Assembly (NCBI GenBank): GCA_033763435.1
Contig: JANRKN010000128.1
Span: 1-64,000, forward strand
Reading direction: 5' to 3'
Source of the DNA: JANRKN01 sp033763435
GTDB taxonomy: Bacteria > Planctomycetota > Phycisphaerae > Phycisphaerales > UBA1924
DNA length: 64,000 nucleotides
Each line of letters begins with the position of its first letter. The stretch's first letter is position 1. The translations under genes were made by a program, and so were the position numbers. The notes under the pieces are model-generated. The model was not told where the DNA came from. It made no database searches and was given only the letters and a program-made list of their open reading frames with translations. Of the stretch, positions 61,137-64,000 are shown piece after piece.

Positions 61137-61683
61137 GGCGCGCCCCCTTTCGGGGCTTGGTCGTGCGCTTCGCCAGCTTGTCGTGCGAGCGGATCGACCG
61201 CGCCGCTCGATTCTTCACGCCGATCGAGCGGATCGTCGTCAGCGTCTCGATCGCCGCGGCCAGGGCCTCGGCGCCCTTGTTGCCTTGATCGCCCCCCGCG
61301 CGCGCCAGCGCCTGCTCGGGCGTGTTCACCGTCAGCACGCCCAGGCCAATCGGTACCCCCGAGTGCGCGGACAGATCGGCGATCGACTCGCAGATCGCCT
61401 GCGCGATGAAACGATCGTGCTCGGTTTCACCCTTGATGATGCACCCAAGCACCGCAACGGCATCGAACGCACCGCTGCGGACCAGCGCGCCCGCGATCGC
61501 GGGAAGCTCGAAGGAGCCGGGGGCGTCGAACACCTCCAGCTCGACGCCTCGCGACGCCGCTTCGGACCGGGCGCCTTCGAGGAGGCGGTCGGTGACGGTG
61601 GCGTTGTATCGGCTGACGACGACGGCCGCGCGAAGCCTCGCGGCGCTGCGGGTTCGTGACGAATCTCGCCGGGCGGGGGACAT
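61129..61683 (-). CDS. ribH: 6,7-dimethyl-8-ribityllumazine synthase
   Basis: This 184-residue enzyme performs the next-to-last riboflavin step, joining the pyrimidine and the four-carbon phosphate. Active-site blocks are VVVSRYNATVTDRLLEGA (about 22-39), DAPGSFELPAIAGAL, GCIIKGETEHDRF with His89, and GVLTVNTPEQALARAG. A basic tail of about 30 residues follows the core. The ATG at 61683 is supported by TATCAT eight bases upstream; no ribosome site is present, and no FMN riboswitch is seen. It leads the ribH-nusB-ftsY group. Confidence 0.95.
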   Translation of the reverse strand: MSPARRDSSRTRSAARLRAAVVVSRYNATVTDRLLEGARSEAASRGVELEVFDAPGSFELPAIAGALVRSGAFDAVAVLGCIIKGETEHDRFIAQAICESIADLSAHSGVPIGLGVLTVNTPEQALARAGGDQGNKGAEALAAAIETLTTIRSIGVKNRAARSIRSHDKLAKRTTKPRKGARRA

Positions 61684-61691
61684 GCGGGCCG

Positions 61692-61697
61692 ATGATA
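61692..61697 (-). promoter_or_regulatory. -10-like TATCAT eight bases before ribH
   Basis: On the minus strand TATCAT is followed by exactly eight bases and the ATG at 61683, with a strongly GC-rich background and no ribosome site. This fits a leaderless ribH transcript. Confidence 0.45.
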
Positions 61698-61733
61698 GCC
61701 CGCGCGCGGGGCCCGCCCCGGTCCGCGGGGGCC

Positions 61734-62630
61734 TCAATTCAGGTCCAGCGCGAAGAAGACCGCGGTGAACACCAAGTCGGCGAGGATGATCGCGACGACG
61801 CACTGGACGACGGTGTTGGTCGTCGCCTTGCCGACGCCGTCGGCGCCGTCACGCGGGTCAACGCTCAGCCCGTTGTAGCACGACACGACGCCGATCAGCG
61901 TGCCGAAGATCAGCGCCTTGAACAGGCCTGTGAGCAGGTCGATCGGCTTGCACTGCGCGAGCGTGTTGGCCCAGTATTCCTGCGCCGGGATGTCCAGGCC
62001 CCAGACCGACATCGCCATCGCGGCACCGATCGCCACGGTATTGGCGACCACGGCCAGGCACGTCATCGACGCGGCGCACGCCAGCACCCGCGGCACCACC
62101 AGGAACCGAATGGGGTTCAGCGCGTGGGCCTCGAGCGCCTCGATCTCCTCGCTGACCACCATCGTGCCCAGCTGCGCCGCGATCGACGCGCCCGCAAAGC
62201 CCGTCAGCACGATCGACCCGATCAGGGGCCCCAATTCGCGCAGCACCGCGACACCGATGATGTTCGCCACCGCGCTCTTGCCGCCGAACTCATCCAGCGG
62301 CGGCGCAAGCTGCAGCGCCAGAATCAGGCCTACACAGCCCGAGACCAGCGACACGATGAACACCGACCGCACGCCCACGCGGACGATCTGGCTCACGACC
62401 GCGCTCTTTCCCAAGCGCACCTTGCGGTCGTACACCGAACGCCCGATCCACGTGCACGCCGAGACGAACAGCAGCACCATCCCGCCGATCAGCTCGAGCA
62501 CGCCGCGCCCACCGGCGAGGGTCGCCGCAACGGAGAATCGGATCCATCCCAGCGCGGTGCGCACGGGAGAGAAGGGGACCTGGTCGGTCGCTTCGTAGGG
62601 GTCGTCGTTGGAGCCGGGCAGGGTCGACAT
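61734..62630 (-). CDS. mlaE: MlaE-family ABC lipid transporter permease
   Basis: This 298-residue permease of the MlaE/TrpD-type lipid transporters has an N-terminal amphipathic region, then helices with SLVSGCVGLILALQLAP, the conserved RELGPLIGSIVLTGFAGASIAAQLGTM block near residues 150-178, EEIEALEAHALNPIRFLVVPRVLA, and a C-terminal QCVVAIILADLVFTAVFF. MlaE works with an ATPase (MlaF) and MCE proteins to move phospholipids between membranes. Those partners are not in the window. The gene lies 50 bases upstream of ribH, in the same direction. Confidence 0.92.
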   Translation of the reverse strand: MSTLPGSNDDPYEATDQVPFSPVRTALGWIRFSVAATLAGGRGVLELIGGMVLLFVSACTWIGRSVYDRKVRLGKSAVVSQIVRVGVRSVFIVSLVSGCVGLILALQLAPPLDEFGGKSAVANIIGVAVLRELGPLIGSIVLTGFAGASIAAQLGTMVVSEEIEALEAHALNPIRFLVVPRVLACAASMTCLAVVANTVAIGAAMAMSVWGLDIPAQEYWANTLAQCKPIDLLTGLFKALIFGTLIGVVSCYNGLSVDPRDGADGVGKATTNTVVQCVVAIILADLVFTAVFFALDLN

Positions 62631-62676
62631 GCCTCGGGCGATGGTACCGCAATCTCAGGGTCGGCGTGCGGAGAGC

Positions 62677-63033
62677 TCAGCCGGCGATCGCGGAGGCCTC
62701 GTCGGGCTTGATGTCGAAGACGCGGTTGAGACGGGCGATCTCAAAGATCGCCATCACGCGCTCGTTGAGCCCGAACAGGATGAACTTGATCTGGTTGCGC
62801 CGGGCGGTCTGGAGCGCCTCGACAAGCGCCGCAAGCCCCGGCGTGTTCATGTAGTCGATGCCCGACATGTCGACGACAAACTTCCGAGGGCCCTTGTCGA
62901 AGACGCTCTTGATCGTGCTGCGGAAGATCGGCGCCTCGGAATACGCGATCTCGCCCCGCGGCCTCAGAAGCCACGCGCCCGGGCCAGCGGAGGGAATCTC
63001 CTCCAGCGTGAATTTGAAGACATCGTCGGCCAC
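62677..63033 (-). CDS. STAS-domain anti-sigma factor antagonist-like protein
   Basis: This 118-residue single-domain STAS protein resembles SpoIIAA/RsbV-type antagonists: GAWLLRPRGEIAYSEA, the central FVVDMSGIDYMNTPGLAALVEAL and a C-terminal FDIKPDE helix. The usual phosphorylated Ser/Thr in DSSGLG is a Thr in MNTPGLA, so phospho-control is possible. The start is GTG at 63033 with GGAG upstream. The HATPase gene 44 bases upstream would be the matching kinase, making a partner-switching pair. No sigma factor gene is in view, and MlaE downstream may be unrelated. Confidence 0.85.
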   Translation of the reverse strand: MADDVFKFTLEEIPSAGPGAWLLRPRGEIAYSEAPIFRSTIKSVFDKGPRKFVVDMSGIDYMNTPGLAALVEALQTARRNQIKFILFGLNERVMAIFEIARLNRVFDIKPDEASAIAG

Positions 63034-63077
63034 GAGCGTCGCTCCACGGGCGGTGAGAATCTCCGCCGCGTTCCAGT

Positions 63078-63572
63078 TTAGGCGGCGCCCGCCTGCTGCG
63101 CAGCATCACGACGCTTGACGAGCGTGAGACGCATGCCCGCCACGGGGCGGTGCTCGTACGTCACCTCATCCATCACTTCCTTGATGATGTGCACGCCCAG
63201 CCCCCCGGGGCGGATGTCGGCAAGGTCGCGGCTCTTGATCGTCGCGGGGTCGACCTGGCGCGCCTCATCCTCGATCACGATCTTCAACGCCGCGGGGCTT
63301 TCGAGGGGCCAGAGGCTGATCCAGATCGGGCCGTCGGTCCGGCGCTGGTAGCCGTGTCGGATGATGTTGCAGAGCGCTTCGTCGACCGCGAGAGCGATCT
63401 GCGAGCAGGACAGGTCGGTGAAGCCCAGCCGCTTGGCCACGGCCGAGACGAGATCGCGAGCCCCCGCGAGATACATCGGCTGGCTCAGCATCTCCAGCCG
63501 GATCGGCGCATGGCCCGTCGGCGCGATCGGGCCCGCAGTTCCGCAGGAAGGGTTCGGGCTCTGGTCGCTCAT
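63078..63572 (-). CDS. RsbW-like ATP-binding protein (anti-sigma factor kinase)
   Basis: This 164-residue HATPase_c protein resembles RsbW/SpoIIAB-type serine kinases. It has the N-box in QIALAVDEALCNIIRHGY, the G1-type box in IVIEDEARQVDP, and the G2 region RPGGLGVHIIKEVMDEVTYE. An N-terminal stretch of about 25 disordered residues precedes the fold. The ATG at 63572 has GGGGAAG upstream and overlaps the stop of the preceding lipoprotein gene by four bases. Its likely target is the STAS protein encoded next. Confidence 0.87.
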   Translation of the reverse strand: MSDQSPNPSCGTAGPIAPTGHAPIRLEMLSQPMYLAGARDLVSAVAKRLGFTDLSCSQIALAVDEALCNIIRHGYQRRTDGPIWISLWPLESPAALKIVIEDEARQVDPATIKSRDLADIRPGGLGVHIIKEVMDEVTYEHRPVAGMRLTLVKRRDAAQQAGAA

Positions 63573-63994
63573 GCGTCGTTCTTCCCCGAAGTGCCCGCCT
63601 CGGCCTTGAGGCGGTCGATCCTGCTCGGATCCTCGGCCCAGTCGGCCCATCGGCGGACCGCGGGCCCCTGCGCGAGCGGGTCGCCAGCGTAGTCGTACGC
63701 AAGGTCCGTCCCCGTAGCTTCACGCAAACGCGTGATGGCCAGCAGCCTCATCGCCGGGTCGGTGTGCTCCAGGAACCGGACGAGGGCCTTGCGGTCGCCG
63801 GGCGCGATGGCTCCGCGGGCGTTGAGATTGTTCAGAGCGCGGAGCTGCTCGCCAGGCTCGGGCGAATCTAAGCCCCCCACCATCTCGGGCCGACAGCCAG
63901 CCAGCGAAGTCACCAGCAGGGCCAGACCGGCAGCGCAGACGATCGGCAGCGCCGGAACCCTCGGCCTTGATGCAGACTCTCGCACGCCAAACAT
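63569..63994 (-). CDS. Small predicted lipoprotein with a HEAT-like repeat
   Basis: This 141-residue protein has a signal peptide with lipobox LAGC (Cys near residue 34). The mature part has one helix pair of HEAT type: GEQLRALNNLNARGAI followed by LVRFLEHTDPAMRLLAITRL, then AYDYAGDPLAQGPAVRRWADW, a pattern seen in many planctomycete lipoproteins. Function is unknown. Its stop overlaps the HATPase start (ATGA), so it is translationally linked to the STAS/HATPase pair. The ATG at 63994 is seven bases from the window edge, so its promoter is outside. Confidence 0.7.
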   Translation of the reverse strand: MFGVRESASRPRVPALPIVCAAGLALLVTSLAGCRPEMVGGLDSPEPGEQLRALNNLNARGAIAPGDRKALVRFLEHTDPAMRLLAITRLREATGTDLAYDYAGDPLAQGPAVRRWADWAEDPSRIDRLKAEAGTSGKNDA

Positions 63995-64000
63995 GCTACA

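Noticed and set aside
1..64000. Search for CRISPR, phage genes, transposases, tRNA and toxin-antitoxin genes
   Set aside because: None found by reading; gene content and codon use look uniform, with no sign of an inserted island.

Overview
The window is gene-dense, GC-rich bacterial chromosome with no phage, insertion sequence, CRISPR array, tRNA or 16S/23S gene that I can see. Many genes overlap by four bases (ATGA or GTGA). Two GroEL types, a divergent ccoNO gene fusion, manganese/zinc ABC permeases fused to DtxR-like domains and very high G/C third positions suggest a planctomycete of the Phycisphaerae type. That assignment is inference; no taxonomic marker RNA was compared.

Layout. 1-7230 (mostly minus): end of an FmdB-type zinc ribbon gene, grpE, dnaJ, groES-groEL1 with its own terminator, a DedA membrane protein, and groEL2 with a small Gly/Ser-rich partner gene. 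7231-13462 (plus): orphan nuoA, an EAL-CBS-GGDEF protein, then a cluster of a DUF2752-type membrane protein, two related lipoproteins, a glycosyltransferase-like protein and a low-molecular-weight phosphatase. 13463-20239 (plus): a TetR regulator behind three inverted repeats, followed by a complete tripartite ABC exporter (two FtsX-type permeases, ATPase, membrane-fusion protein, NodT-type outer membrane factor). 20249-27055 (minus): an AddA/AddB-type helicase-nuclease pair. 27213-31334 (plus): hrpA. 31341-36749: a metal ABC importer divergent from an MntR-like regulator, with a palindromic operator candidate between them. 36734-39515: a porin and a cytochrome c-PQQ sugar dehydrogenase.

39522-43824 (minus) is a methionine/threonine precursor operon (PLP transsulfuration enzyme, aspartate kinase-homoserine dehydrogenase fusion without ACT domains, aspartate-semialdehyde dehydrogenase). 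It is led by a clear sigma-70-type promoter and a SAM-I/IV-type riboswitch. 43962-47450 (minus) holds acetate permease, its DUF485 partner and a second porin. 47576-57346 is an Rrf2 regulator divergent from a full cbb3 oxidase operon (ccoNO fused, ccoQ-like, single-heme ccoP, ccoG, ccoH, SafE-like, ccoI, ccoS), then dps. 57965-64000 holds a Gfo/Idh-like protein, the RNase P RNA gene with terminator, ftsY, nusB, ribH, an MlaE permease and a STAS/HATPase/lipoprotein group.

I do not see a wholly new defence or mobile system. The most worthwhile signals are regulatory: the SAM riboswitch with its promoter, the permease-regulator fusions with their MntR-type box, the triple inverted repeats before the TetR gene, and a recurrent TAnnnT-(6-8 nt)-start pattern suggesting leaderless mRNAs.
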